A stretch of 56,603 bases of DNA from Silene noctiflora. Taxonomy: Eukaryota; Streptophyta; Magnoliopsida; Caryophyllales; Caryophyllaceae. The DNA is taken from assembly GCA_009801015.1 (NCBI GenBank), contig VHZZ01000433.1, positions 143,664-200,266 of the forward strand. The letters run 5' to 3'. The position numbers and the translations under genes are program-made. The first letter of the stretch is position 1, and the number at the start of each line of letters is the position of its first letter. Below the pieces are notes generated by a model, which saw only the letters and a list, made by a program, of their open reading frames with translations, did not search any database and was not told the DNA's origin. Positions 12,883 to 25,600 of this stretch are shown here, piece by piece.

Positions 12883-15800
12883 ATGGCGACAAGTCCTCGG
12901 ATGCCGTTAACTCCGGTAACGGCAACCCTAAGACCGTTAACGATGTCACCGGAATCAAGGAATCTAGACGTTTCTTCAACTCCGTTAACTAACGGCCGTT
13001 TCCAGATCGACGAAAACTCCATTCGTCGCCGTGATAAAGCCGCTCTCATCGCTTACATCGCCAAACTTGAAGCTGAGGTATATAGATTTATCGTTATAAT
13101 CGTTTCTTTAATTTAATTTAATTCAATTCTTATTATTATTGTTGTTGTTTTTTAATTGTAGTATAGGTTTTGATTTTGATTTTGATTTTTAGTTGTATAT
13201 AGGTTTTGATTTTGAATGTAAAGCGGTTTTATGATAAAACATTGTAAAATTGTCCGGCAAAGACAATGATGCCCTTCACATAAAAACATGATAGTTGGTG
13301 GAAGTTTTGCTAGTAGGAATAGTAAGTAAAACAACACTTGTGTAAAACGGTTTTATTCGTGAATTTGTATTTTTTGTTTGTGCTGTTAGTTGTGGATTAA
13401 TATTTATAGGTGAGCGAGTTTTGTTAATTATATCCTCAATCCTAGTTAATAGTTTATGTTTACGTTTATTTTGTGAGGGAAAAGTAAAGAAAACATAAAA
13501 ATACTACATTTTAGTTTGGTATCTAGGTATTGAGAATTCACTCTCAGTTACGGGTTGATGCTCTTATTTTTGTTTTGTGCTGTTAATTACGGAGTATTTG
13601 AGAGAATTTTGTTAATTACTACTCGTACATTTTAGTGTGGTATCTTGGTATTGAGAATTCATTGTTCGTTACTGATTGATACTCCTCTTTTTTTTCGGTT
13701 TGAGCTGTTAACTGTGGTTGGTTAGTTTAGGTAGTTTGGCATTCGATTATTAGCTATTAGTATATGAATGTTGCCAGTCATATATATGTATATGCTGATT
13801 ACTCAATTTCAACGATTCCTTTTAGAATTAGGCTCAGCTGACTAGCTATGGGTGGGTGGAGCTTCTTATATATATGGGGCTGTCAAGCTATTTGGTAGGC
13901 GTATCTGTACCCCCTTTTAATTCAGCATGCTGAAAGCTGACTTTAAATTAGCCGACTACTGAAGAATTTGGTGGAGCTAGGGATACATGCACATTTCTCT
14001 GTGAAAATGCAATCTAGGAGTAATTGACAGTTAGGACGTCGAATTACAAGAACATTATTTTTGGGGTTTGTTCAAGAAAGATCAGTTTAGGCTCATAAAT
14101 AAAATTAAAAGCACTTATAAACTGTTGACTCTATAATTGAACTTGGGAGATAACTAGAGAAGGAGTGATATTTTGAACGAGGGTATCAGATATAAGATGT
14201 GTACTTGGCTTTTGACATATTTATTTAATTCTGTTTTGTACATTCTTGTAGATTTTTGATCTTCAACACAACATTGGTGTTCTTGTTTTGGAAAGAAAGG
14301 ATTTTGCTTCAAAGTATGAGGACAGTAGATTATCTACTGAAAAGGCTGAAGTCAAACATTTGCGCAACCAAGCTGCAATTTCATCTGTCCTAGCTGAAGC
14401 AAGAAAGCGAGAAGATAACCTAAAGAAGTTGCTAGGAATAGAGAAAGAGTGTGTGGCTAATGTGAGTTTTCCATCATGTTTTGAATAACATTTTCGTTTG
14501 GTTTCTATTCTATTGTAATCGGTCTTATAAACTTATTTATACTATCTAAAAAGTTTATCTTTTCCTATTGTAGATTGAAAAGGCCTTGCATGAAATGCGT
14601 GCTGAATCTGCGGAGGTAAAAATTGCAGCTGAAATTAAAATGGCTGAAGCGCGCAGTCTTGTTGAAGATACTCAGCAGAAGTATGTAGAGGCTGAGGTGA
14701 AGTTACGTGCTGCAGAATCGTTACGAGATGAAGCAAGGAGATCCGAACGAGCCGCTGGAAGGAAACTCCAGGAAGTTGAAGGCCGTGAGGATGATCTTCG
14801 TCGTAGAATTACATCTTTTAAGTCCGAGTGAGTCATTTTGTTGTTCCCTTAATTTTTGCTGTCAGAATGTCAAAATTAGTTTTAGCTGCGTATAGTTTGT
14901 TCAGTGCGTTCCACTGTGCTAGTATATGTATTTTGGTCAATGCATATGCTTTGCCAGTATATTTAATTTGGCGTGTATTTTTTCTTTTTTAGTGCCTGAC
15001 CAACCCCCTAGACTGTTTTTAATTGAGGAAGTTGATATTCGTAAACCATCAAGTCTGCAGTAGCATCTTACAGTTTTATATCTTTTATGTGCTAGTTGTG
15101 ATGCTAAGGTAAAAGAGCTTATGCTTGAGAGACAGTCCTTGGCAGAACGACAGAAAGTGTTAAGTGAATCACAGAATAAGTTGCTTGATAGTCAGGCTCT
15201 GTTAAACCAGAGGGAAGCCGATATTTTAAGTAAATCACAAGCATTGAAAAGCCTTGAGAGAGAGCTGGAAGATAAGAAAGAGAGTATTGCAGCTGAAATG
15301 AGGGTCTTTGCAGAGCAAAGATCTAATTTGGAGCTTAATGCTATTTGTCTGTCCGAGAGAGAAAAGGTTGGGTGTCCTCTCTTCTATTAATACTACTCCC
15401 TCCGTCCCGGTCATTTGTTGTCATTTTCCATTTTGGGTGTCTCAGTCAATTATTGTCCTTTCTATTTTAGGATTGCATTTGATGAGTAATTTGATCTTTC
15501 ATATTCAATTTAGTCCACTTGTCATCTTATAATTGGCTTCCTCCTCTTTCCTTGGTCTTTGTGGCAAAACCAAAGGACAACAAATGAGCGGGACGGAGGG
15601 AGTATTTGCTTATTGGAGGTTGTGCGATTTGTACGTCTCCAAATATATCTATTATTTATGATGCCAATAAATACTTGTTTTGCAGGTCGTGGTTGAGAAA
15701 GAGGTTTCTTTGAACAAGAAAGAGCAAGAGTTGCTTATATCACAAGAAATGCTTTCTAGCAAAGAAAATGTACGTGTTTACGTGTTGACCTCTTTGTTAA

Positions 15801-18105
15801 ACAATCTGTTTATGAGATTCCGATAATCTAATCTGAATATGGTTTGATGTTGTTTGATGAGATGGATAATTTGTGAACCATGCAGAACAAAATCCAGAAA
15901 GTTCTTGCTGATCAGGAAATTGCTCTGAAACGTAGAAGAGATGAATTTGATGTGGAGCTACTGGCAAAACAGAAACTTGTAGACGAGGATATTGAGAAAA
16001 AAAGAAGGGTATGGGAGTTGAGGGAGTTAGATCTCAATCAACGGGAGGACAGTATCATTGAGAAGGAGCATAATCTGGAGGTGCAATCTAGGGTAATAGC
16101 AAATAAGAGTGAAGACTTAGCAGAAAACATGAAGAACATGCAAGAGAGGGAGTATCATCTTAATCGATCCGAGACTCAGGTTGAGCTAACTAAAAGCCTC
16201 TTGCAACAGGAGAGAGAAGAGATCAATAAGTTAAAGGCGGAACTAGAAAATTCTTTGATTTCCTTGACAGAGGAGAAGAAACAGATTTCAGAAGAAAAAA
16301 TGAGGTTTGAGGTAATGAAAAGAGAGACTGGTGAGCTTTCGGTTTTGGAAACAAAATTAAAGGAGGAAATTGATCTGATCAGGGCTCAAAAACAGCAACT
16401 TGACTCAGAAGCTGAGAAATTGAAGGTTGAGAAGGCCAAATTTGAGACTGAGTGGGAGTTTATTGATGTCAAAAGAGAAGAACTGTGCAGGGAGGAAGAA
16501 CGTATAGCTGTGGAGAGAGTGGTGATCGAAAATTTTCTCAAGGATCAACGTGATAGCCTTAATCTGGAGAAAGAGGCCCTGCGTGAGAAATTTAAACGGG
16601 ATCTTGAATCACTTAATCATGATAGAGAAACCCTTATGAGTGAGAGTCAACATGAACGTTCTGATTGGTTCTCAAATTTTCAAAAAGAACAAGCAGATAT
16701 GTTGCTGGAGATCGAGTGTCGAAAGAGAGAATTGGAAGATTCTGTTAACAAACAGCGTGAAGATATTCAAAGCTACTTACGGGAGAAGGAGAGAACATTT
16801 GAGGAAGAAAAAAAACGGGATCTTCAATATATTAGTTCTCTTAAGGAAGATCTGATTAAGGAACAAGAACGAGTTGCTGTGGCATTGAATAAGTTTGAGG
16901 CAGAGAAGTTGGAAATTAAAGTGGATCGTGAGCAAAGGGACAAGGCATGGGCGGAGCTGCAGAACCTGATCGAAGAGCTGCAGGTTCAAAGGATGAAATT
17001 AAAGGAGCAGAGGGAAATGCTGCATGCTGACCGAGAAGGGATACATTCTCAGATTGAACAGCTTAAGAAATTGGAAGATGTGAAAGCCGACTCTGATCGT
17101 ATCTTAGTTTCTCAAATTCAGAAAACATGTGTAGATTCTACTCCTCAAGTCCTTATACGGGTTTCTCCAATCAAGCAAGCTCATAAACTCTCGTCTTCGG
17201 GAAAGAGCCCAGGACCGCCCTCGTGGCTTCGAAAATGTGCTTCATTAGTTTTTAAACACCCCCCTGGAGAAGTTAAGCACATGGAATCATCTTTGGATTC
17301 CACGTACGAGGATGCAAAGTTGGGATCCGTTGAAAAAGAATTGATGAGAATAGATGAGAAAATCAGAAGACAGAAGGAAATGCAAATGGTTGCTCCTTCT
17401 GCTGAAAATGCTGCGCACCAGCCTGGCAGAACGGGTTCTGGAGAAGCGAAAGTGATTCGTGAAGTCCCCTCTGTAGATGAAGAGGCAGCACCTTCAGAAG
17501 TGAGAGAACATGTGCATAAAAGCTCTGTTCCTTTTCCCGTAACTTCTAGTGCGAGAAAAAGAAGAATCAATAATTCGTCTACTCCTGGGACTGATATGGA
17601 GCATCAAAATGATGCCAGTTCAAACAAGAAAAGGCGGCAGGAAGGTGTTGATGCTCATGATAGCAGGTATCAAACTTTTCCCATAACATCTAATTGGTAG
17701 GAGAATGCAAATTCTTTTGTTTGCTCATTGTCTCTTGTATTTTATCTACTACTTAAATAGTTCCTCAGCTTTCCCTGGTGCTTTACGCTTTTGCCTTGGT
17801 ATATGTTCAGTGTGAAATTCAAGCAGCCAAGTGGTGATGGTCTACATGTTGTCAGTATATCAAGCCAAAGTGAAAGTACTGAAAAAGTGGTCAATAGTCT
17901 AGCTGAAGTTGAGAAACACTCTAAAATCATTTCAGAAATGGTTGATACTAGAATAACTCAGACACAGATTCAGCAAAGTGCAGTTGACAAATCTGTACTA
18001 GTCGAGAATGAAGCAGTAACGCGTATCATAACGGAGCAAACTGTGATACAGCAAGTGCATGTAGTAAATTTTGGGGAACCAAACAAGCCTAATGAGGTAA
18101 CTTGA
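12883..18105 (+). CDS. nuclear matrix constituent protein / CROWDED NUCLEI, NMCP2/CRWN4 type
   Basis: Plant lamina-like coiled-coil protein of the nuclear periphery that sets nuclear size and shape and helps organise heterochromatin. Exons: 12883-13077, 14252-14461, 14574-14827, 15096-15366, 15686-15769, 15886-17666, 17811-18105, giving about 1029 aa (Arabidopsis CRWN4 is about 1010). The N-terminus is short and proline/threonine-rich with the family block RRRDKAALIAYIAKLEAE. It is followed by heptad-type coiled coil rich in E, K, R, Q and L to about residue 740, then the family motif SWLRKC (about 783-788). Basic nuclear-localisation-like clusters RKRR and KKRR lie near 895 and 919. The ATG chosen is the first in frame and follows a TATA-like box. 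The last codons are uncertain: GAG/GTAACT at 18096/18097 is also a good donor, so the true end may be at 19934 (see findings). Intron 4 carries a Stowaway MITE. CRWN4 versus another CRWN paralogue is an inference from the N-terminus and length. Confidence 0.88.
15396..15602. mobile_element. Stowaway MITE in CRWN intron 4
   Basis: 207-bp element with terminal inverted repeats CTCCCTCCGTCCCGGTCATT at the left and the inverse ending GGGACGGAGGGAG at the right, matching in 24 of 25 positions. It is flanked by a TA target duplication (15394-15395 and 15603-15604). The ends match the Stowaway (Tc1/mariner) consensus. It is non-coding and lies entirely within an intron. Confidence 0.93.
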
Positions 18106-20550
18106 ACTTCAATCTGTGATTCTTGTCAAACTTACAGAGTGAAGAGAGGAACTGTCCTCCATTTTATCTTTCCAATCATGTACTATTTGTGATCTAGTAT
18201 TTCAAAGGTAACCTGTGTGTGTAGGTGTTTGTTTTACATGTGTGAAAGTGTTCATGTTCCCATCCCAAGCTAATAGAAGAAACCAAACAGGCACTCTCTT
18301 TAATCTAAACATATTCTCAATGCAAACGTTTTAAGGTAAAACTGAAAAAGTATTGAACAATTATCTAATTTGGAAGGGGGTATATCATTTAGAACAAATA
18401 TATACTGAACACATCAACCCATCACTGCTGCCATTCCCATGAACCCAACGCTAGCACTGCCAGCGTTAGCCATGATCTATATTATCCCCTGTAAAATAAA
18501 TTAGTTATCGAGGTTCAAAATTCTCTGGCAAAGACAATGGGGTGGTTAGTTTTTTGACTTGGTATTTGTTTATTTTTTGTTTAAACTTGAATTTCTAGAA
18601 TTTCGGGGAAAAAATGTAGAGGGGAATGAGAGACAATTACGGAAGTGCGCAGAGGAAGGTTTATCTAGGTGAGTGACGGTTGGGGTGGGTGGAAAATGGC
18701 TCACTGAAGGTGGTTAGGGATGTGAGGTAAAATGGAATAGATAGAATGAATTGGATTGTCTCGAAAAGGATTGGTAAGGTGGGTTGGATTGGAGGGGGTT
18801 AATACCTAAATAAGCCACAACTTACTCTATCTCTTATACTCCAATTTGAATTGAGACCTCGAGATGCTGATATAGAGTGGAATTACAAAGAAGGCGGTCA
18901 TTGCTCTTGGCACAATTATGACAAGGTGCTGACGTGATTTGAAATCTTCCCTCTGAACTTGCTTACACCCTATAAGAGCCTGTAGCGCTCTTGAGTCTTG
19001 ACACTCAACTACACGTTCCCACAATTCAGAGATTGCTACAAAACTACAACGTTACTGCCAAGAAAAGCAAAAAGCAAGTTCTGTTTGTGGTAGCCCAAAT
19101 TAGTACGTAAACGATTACTTGAGGGAGTTGAGGGTGGCGAAGGACTAATACTTCTTTTGGGGCCATGTTACTGTATTGCCATTTTCTAATCTTCATTTGA
19201 ATTGGATAACCTAGGTTTGCTAATTTGAGAACTGCCAATTTGGCTTCAGTATTCCTATTTTAGTTGAAGTTACTTGAATTTACTGTCACGCTCATCGGAT
19301 GCATGGTGTTAAATGAGCAATATATTTGTTATTTTTTGGGTTGATATTATTTGGTTGGAAGATGTTAGGAGGCTGCACAGCATACACGCAGTTCTCCATA
19401 ATTGGGAACATATTTTCATGAAATGAATATGACGGATTCAGCTTTTATAAAGCATTATCAAGTTCTCAAATTAGCAGGGGATATGGTATTTTTGGTATGT
19501 ACACGCGGAAGCCTTGCATAATTATATGTCTGTATTCTAGTTATCAAATTAGCAGTTGTGTAATGTATTTTTGTTGATTACTTTGTTCTTTTTAGTTCTT
19601 TTATGGGTTATGGATGTGCCGTCTGTTCATTATTGGTGGAGCCAATTGTTCATTGTTTGGATTTAGGAATTAGGATAAAATGGACTAAATCAAAATGGCT
19701 CGTCAAACACTTGCACTTCCATTTCCACACAGTAGACAATCTTCGCTGTTTATGCCAAGGGTCAATACAGTTTCTTGCATGCATAGTTTCATCCATATAT
19801 AAAATAATACCTATTGAGAGTGATTTTAGATTGCACATCCTTTAGACTAATGTTTTGTCTCCTGTTGTTTAATACTCCGTACTTGTTTCTCCCTTTGTAA
19901 AACACAGAAGGCATCTTGTCTGGAGGACGCTTGAACTGATCTGTTGCCATTTAGTTGAGAAGTAGCCGATTTCAAAGTCGATCTAAACTTTCAACTGCTC
20001 ATCAACTACGACTATGTGTTCTACTTCTTTCCTCGGTTTGGCCAACTTCTGTCTTTGCACATGCTAGATGCTCTTTCTGATTATAAAGGTTTTTATAGGG
20101 TCGCTTTATGCGAGATTAATTTTGAAACAGGTCTTCAGTAGTCTCTGGTGACTCGTTTTCTCACATACCAGTACATAGTTGAGTGAGGTTTAGGATGTAA
20201 TTTTGTTAGGTGATTGGTTTGATTGTAATATTGCTGGGCTCTTTGTTGATGCTCCTCGTGATGTCCGTATAGAGGCGCCTTTATGCTCTTTTTTACGGCT
20301 GCAGGGGCCTGTCACGGTAGTTTGTTAATCAACTGATGTCATTGATCATTATGACTCTTGGTTACCAGAAGTAATTGAATTTAGCTTGTTTTTGTGCCAA
20401 CATAATTAGGATCAGTACTCAGTAACCTAAAAAAATACAATCAACAAGAACAGAACGGAACTACACGATGTCTCTCCTATTATCATCCAGCATAAGATGA
20501 AAAATTCTCTCCTCAAGTTCCACCACTACGACCATCCTTTCTTCTTAATT

Positions 20551-20740
20551 AATACCTCGATTTGTCAGCCAATCTGCACAAGCATTCCCCTCGTAGACAT
20601 GTTGAAGTTTTACTCTCCATGATGGGGTCTAAAGCAAAACATGGATTTCTTCGATTAAGTGCATATGGACCGTATTCTCCATTCCATTCTCCAGTAATTG
20701 GCGAAACCTTGGGAATCCGTTTGAACTAAATGAGACATCG
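20551..20740 (-). pseudogene. RNase H-like retroelement relic (minus strand)
   Basis: Read on the minus strand, this shows SHLVQTDSQGF near 20738 and, in another frame further on, LQHVYEGNACADWLTNRG near 20607-20551. The spacing and spelling resemble the E/QTDS and H-x-x-R/E-GN-x-x-AD-x-L-x-N-x-G blocks of the RNase H-like domain found in plant non-LTR retroelements. Frameshifts and stops separate the blocks, so this is a dead fragment. Confidence 0.5.
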
Positions 20741-20831
20741 TTTCAAAGTCATTGTTTCGACCCTTGTCAATGTCGTAGTCGCGTTCCCTCTTTTTTCCAA
20801 GAATTGCTGTGATGTTATAACAGGCCTTATT

Positions 20832-21042
20832 TGTATTCTGTATTTTACCATCGATTTAGAGGTAAAATTGTTATTGTAACTGAATGTGATGTTACTATTT
20901 TCTCTCAAACATGTAGTCTTTATATCTCGATCACATGTCTTCATAATTCTAATTTTAAACAAAAAAAAAAAGATCAAATGTATTGTTTTTCTCTTACTCA
21001 TTGTCCTAGGAACCTTAATAAGATTGCCCATGTTTATAGCTA
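20832..21042 (+). pseudogene. RNase H-like retroelement relic (plus strand)
   Basis: A plus-strand frame reads RGKIVIVTECDVT near its start and FSLTHCPRNLNKIAHVYS near its end. This resembles the ESD block and the H-x-x-R-x-x-N-x-x-AH tail of plant RNase H-like domains. It is interrupted by an A-rich run. It starts about 90 bases from the minus-strand relic and points away from it. Confidence 0.5.
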
Positions 21043-22670
21043 AGTCTATATCTTAGGTGGGAATTTTTCTTTCAGACAAAAAAACCAAAAAAAAAAAAAA
21101 AAAAAAACTTTTTTTCAATTGCTCTATTTTACTTATCTTGTACAAGTGTCTTATAGTACTTCGGTTTTGAGAATTGATTGTACATAAAAGTCTTGAACTG
21201 CAAAATACACTCTAGAAAAATTTCTAGGTCTTCCCGGAGGATCATTAATGTGTCCTCTCTAACTAATAAGTAGTCTTCATGCTAATATTTTCTTTATATT
21301 TACCTTTATATTTATAACTTTCAAATGGGCACGAAGGTTTCTTATTGGTTAGGTAGGACACATTAATGGTTATCCTAAAGGACCTAAGAATTTTTCCTCC
21401 GTAATACGATTATTGTGTGCCAAGTGTTCCCTCTCCAATGTCTTCACTAATATGTACCCCTTACTTGGCTCTTCCTTTTATTTCCATATTCTATAAAGTA
21501 TGGACTACATGATATAGTATTTCTTTGAATACTTGATGTCTGATATTTTAAATTCACCAAACGAGAACGAATTTTTGGGTCGTGCATGAATTTACCTTCA
21601 TCATGCTCATATAACTCATATTCATTCTAAATACTTTCTAAATTGTATGGCCATTACGCCAAAGTTTAAATGTATAGTTTATTTTATACAAGTATTTTTT
21701 TTAGAAGTTACTAATTTATTTTATTTTCTTTCGAGTTATTTTCATATGTTTGTTCAAAATTTTCTCACACAGTTAAAACAAAGGCATGAAAGTATCTAAA
21801 AACAAGCAAATATTTTCTTTTACATATCAGTCCTACATAAAAATACATCGTATAAAATTACTTGGATAATATATTTTATACTCAGTAGTAAATCTTTAAA
21901 TACACCCAATACTTTATTATACAAAGTACATTGTATAGCACAAGAACACCTATATAAATTAATCCTAGATTCCTTTCTAAAAAAAAAAAGAAAAAGAAAA
22001 AACAAACTTACTGTTAATATTCTTAATAACAAAACAAAATCTCGATAAAATAAAAAAAAAATATTTATTGACAATAATGTACAAAGTGAAAAGTTATCAC
22101 AAGATTCTTGATACTATACCAAAGAGAGCCCAACTACGCAAGTAGCCAAGTAGCGTATCAAACCTAAAACAATAAGTCTGGCTTCATACGATCTCAACTA
22201 AAAGAGTTTAAATGTCACTATTTTTTTTTAATAGAATGTAACTATTTAATGACAAAATGTTATAGCTAAAGTTGTCACTTTTTACCCTAAAAATAATAGT
22301 AACATTTTATCAGAAAATAGTAATATTTTATTATAAAATGGTTACATTTAATCCGTTTTATTTCAGACAGGAAATAACCCAAATAAAAATTTGCAAACCC
22401 AAAAATACAAGTTGAATTAACACCTTATTTGTCAGTCTACCTAACACCTACTTATACGGAATACAGTAATAAACTAATAATACTTCCAAATATTGTATGG
22501 ATTGGGATGTCCTCTTAAATAAAATATATTTGACCCGTTTCTTACTTAAAACGGACATGTCCGTCTAGAATGAAAAATTTGCGAATATTTAACGCTCGTG
22601 CTAATTAACCAAAACGAATACAAGCGAGTGAACAATCAATCGTCAATAGATAGAGAAGGAGCGAAAAACA

Positions 22671-25600
22671 ATGGAGAGCAAAGCCGCCACCACTCTGCTT
22701 AGTCAAACTTTTCTCTCTCCTTCTCCTCTAAACGACGTCGTTTATCACGCTCCTCTCTTCTTCTCCTCCTCCTTCAAACGCCTTCGTTATCCTCTTTCTC
22801 TCAAGGTTTGTCGTTACTCTTTTATATTTTTAATTTCATTTTTTTTTGATGAAAATTACTATTTCTGATGATTTTTTTTGGTGTATTTGATTTTCAGTTT
22901 CAAAAGCAGTTATCAATCTCAAATGTTAACGTTCGTACCGCTTCGTCGGCGAAATGTGTTGCTACATTGTCCGATACTATTAGGTTTGTTATTTGATTTG
23001 ATTTGATTTCTCGCAGTGATTATTTTGCAGTAATTTCTGTGTAAGACGGTCTTAATTACGTGAGACGGTTCTTTTATATACAAAAACACTCATTTATTCA
23101 TAGTCATACACGAGTGTTTAAATAAATAAGTGTTTAACCAGTAAAATAACTTAGTCTATATTTTGTTATTGATTTCTTCGTCGTTGTATTGTACTCCTTA
23201 GTAATTAGTAGGAACTTGAAATGATTTTTTTTTTTTTTTTTTTTTTTTAAGCGAATTTATGTGATTTAGATATTGTTTATTAAATGTCATTTGAGAAAAA
23301 TGAGGACCGATTTAGGTAGAAATCATATTGTGTTGCCAGGTGTGCGGTAACACATGTGTAATGTCGGTATTTAGGGTATGGCTTTGAGATTGTGTGGTGA
23401 ATATGAGTCGAGGATGAAATGGATCACTTTTGGCTACTGAATGTGTGAATTTGTGTACCTAATTGGCACACAATGGCGATTTGTGTTTTTTTTTTTTTTG
23501 TGTACTCCGTAGTTTTTTTATTTCTCTTTTGACACGGTCGAGGAAATAATGCTAAAACGTAGGTTATACTATAAATGCGCAATTTTAGGCATTACTCTTG
23601 GTTTTGGAAATCGTTTGGCCAAAGTGAGGTATTAGCAAAACGCCTCAGGATGTATTTCTAGGTGTGCCTTCTGAATAAGGTGCAAGTAACTAGGAGAATT
23701 ACTCCACAAGTTCCGTATCATTTTGTTCTTAACTTCTAGCTTTCTTTTTCCCCTTCCGTTTGCTTCATTATTCATACTTTTTACTTCTTTGTATAATTCT
23801 ATGGTAACCCGGCCTTGCATGGTTCAGTATTTGTTTTGTAGTTCTGGAACAACTTCCTTCTTGTATGGACGATTGGGTTCAAAGATTGACCGACCAAACC
23901 CCAATGACAGTATGACAAAACCATGTATTAACCTTCTTTAAAGTCCAACAAAAAGACATAATGCAGACATTTTAAGATGCAAGTATGTTTGCAAATGAAA
24001 CTGCATTTGTGCGTATGAGACACTTGCCTTCACACAATGACTCACTGCCTCAGGCCCTCACCAAGTCATGCGCCTCGTGCCTTGAGGAAGATCAAAATGG
24101 GCATATTGGTGGCCTTGTGTTTTTCCATATCTATCAAACTATGGAGTAGTAATTTACTCTATAACAGCTATCTTGAGCTATGTGACTGGGTTAAAGTCCT
24201 GTTCTTCATTATATGAAGAATGAGATAGCTATATCATTCAGAATTCATCGCTTTTGGGCCTAGACAAAAAAAATGGAAGGACAAGTTTTTTTTTTTTTTT
24301 CCTTTCTTTTTCCTCCTAGCTGATTAGACCAGACTATAGAATGTTCAACATACTTGAGAAAGAGCAGTCTCTCTTTCTGCCCTTGGCAAACATTGCAATT
24401 GTCTTGCTACGTTCTTTCAGAAGCAAGTTTATGACTTCTAGAATTAGTCTGTTTTAATCTAGTTTTCATATTTGCGTTCTGTTTTTGGCTTTTACCTGGT
24501 CCTGAGCTTATTAAGGTGTATGTTCATTCTGAGCAAGTGCTTGTTCCACTTGGAAAGTTAGGATCACATATATTCCACATGTAGCTAACTTTCTTCCTTG
24601 ATGGACTTATATTAGAGCAGTGAAGTTGCCATTTGGTTTAGAGAAGGTACTTTAGGTGTAGAAAAAGGTCCAATAGGAAACTTGGTGAAATTAGAATATC
24701 TCCGAGTTTAGTTGGACAGCAGTTTAAATGAAATTTATCGTAAACCTGTTAAAAAAAATTACCCTAGACCACTCTTTTTCTCTTATTGCCGGATGCTAGA
24801 TATAAAGGTCATCCTAAGCAGTTATCTATCCTTCTCTTGCGTGGTACTAATATTTATCACCGTTTGCAGTGAGACATCCACATTAGCCGACCTTGACTGG
24901 GACAACCTTGGATTTGGACTCTTGCCTACTGATTATATGTATGTTATGAAATGTGTTCGGGGTGAAAATTTCCAAAAAGGCGAACTAAGGCGATACGGGA
25001 ACATTGAAATGAGTCCTGCTGCCGGAGTCTTGAATTATGGACAGGTGCAGTCTCCTATTCTTTCACCCCATCCTACTGTCTCGCTTACCCTGGTCGATGG
25101 CCCTGCATATATGTGCAATATGCAATTATGCATCCTTCCCTAATTATCTGTACCTGTACTTTTTCTTTTCTTTCATCAAATGTACCATATCGTTCCCAAA
25201 TGTCTTTAGTGGAGCTCTTACGTAGTGCAATTAAGGAATGGAGTTCTAATGCTTGCAGACTACCCATGGATTTGAGAAAACCCTTTTTATCACAAAAATA
25301 TGGTTTCAACTTTCAAGTAAAATCCTGTTTCAGATGATAATTGAGCGAAAGATACTAATGACATATGCTAACATTTTTGTTTTTCTTTAACTGTTGTACG
25401 CCATTTTTTACTGTCACGAAGGGTGTTAGTGGTGTCACTTCTGTACAGCTATTTGCAAAAGATTGAATTCTTATCTGATGTACTATGTTCAAGTTTATTC
25501 ATAAATACTAGGAAGAGGGTTTTAGGTTTATGACCAGTTTTATGGTCAACCTTTGTGGTCTGTTGGGGCGTTCTTGTTATATAATCAATTCAATTCTTGT

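Larger units (their letters stand above)
18106..22670. other. intergenic region between the CRWN and aminotransferase genes
   Basis: 4.6 kb without a confident gene. It contains a possible 27-bp terminal CRWN exon (19908-19934), two RNase H-like relics (20.55-21.04 kb), poly-A/T runs (about 21090-21110), and AT-rich repeat debris with GACAAAATG / GACGGACATG-like inverted segments at 22.2-22.6 kb. The final bases are the leader of the next gene. Confidence 0.55.

Noticed and set aside
13160..13340. TTTTGATTTTGATTTTGATT-like run as a regulatory array
   Set aside because: A simple intronic repeat with no further structure.
16777..16989. Minus-strand frame opposite the large CRWN exon
   Set aside because: Shadow of the coiled-coil coding strand; the plus-strand exon is long, in phase with its neighbours and clearly family-like. 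The same applies to 17181-17570.
1613..18105. DDM1 and CRWN as a functional chromatin gene cluster
   Set aside because: Both proteins act in nuclear organisation, but they have separate promoters and 1.7 kb between them. Plant gene neighbours rarely reflect function, so no cluster is claimed.
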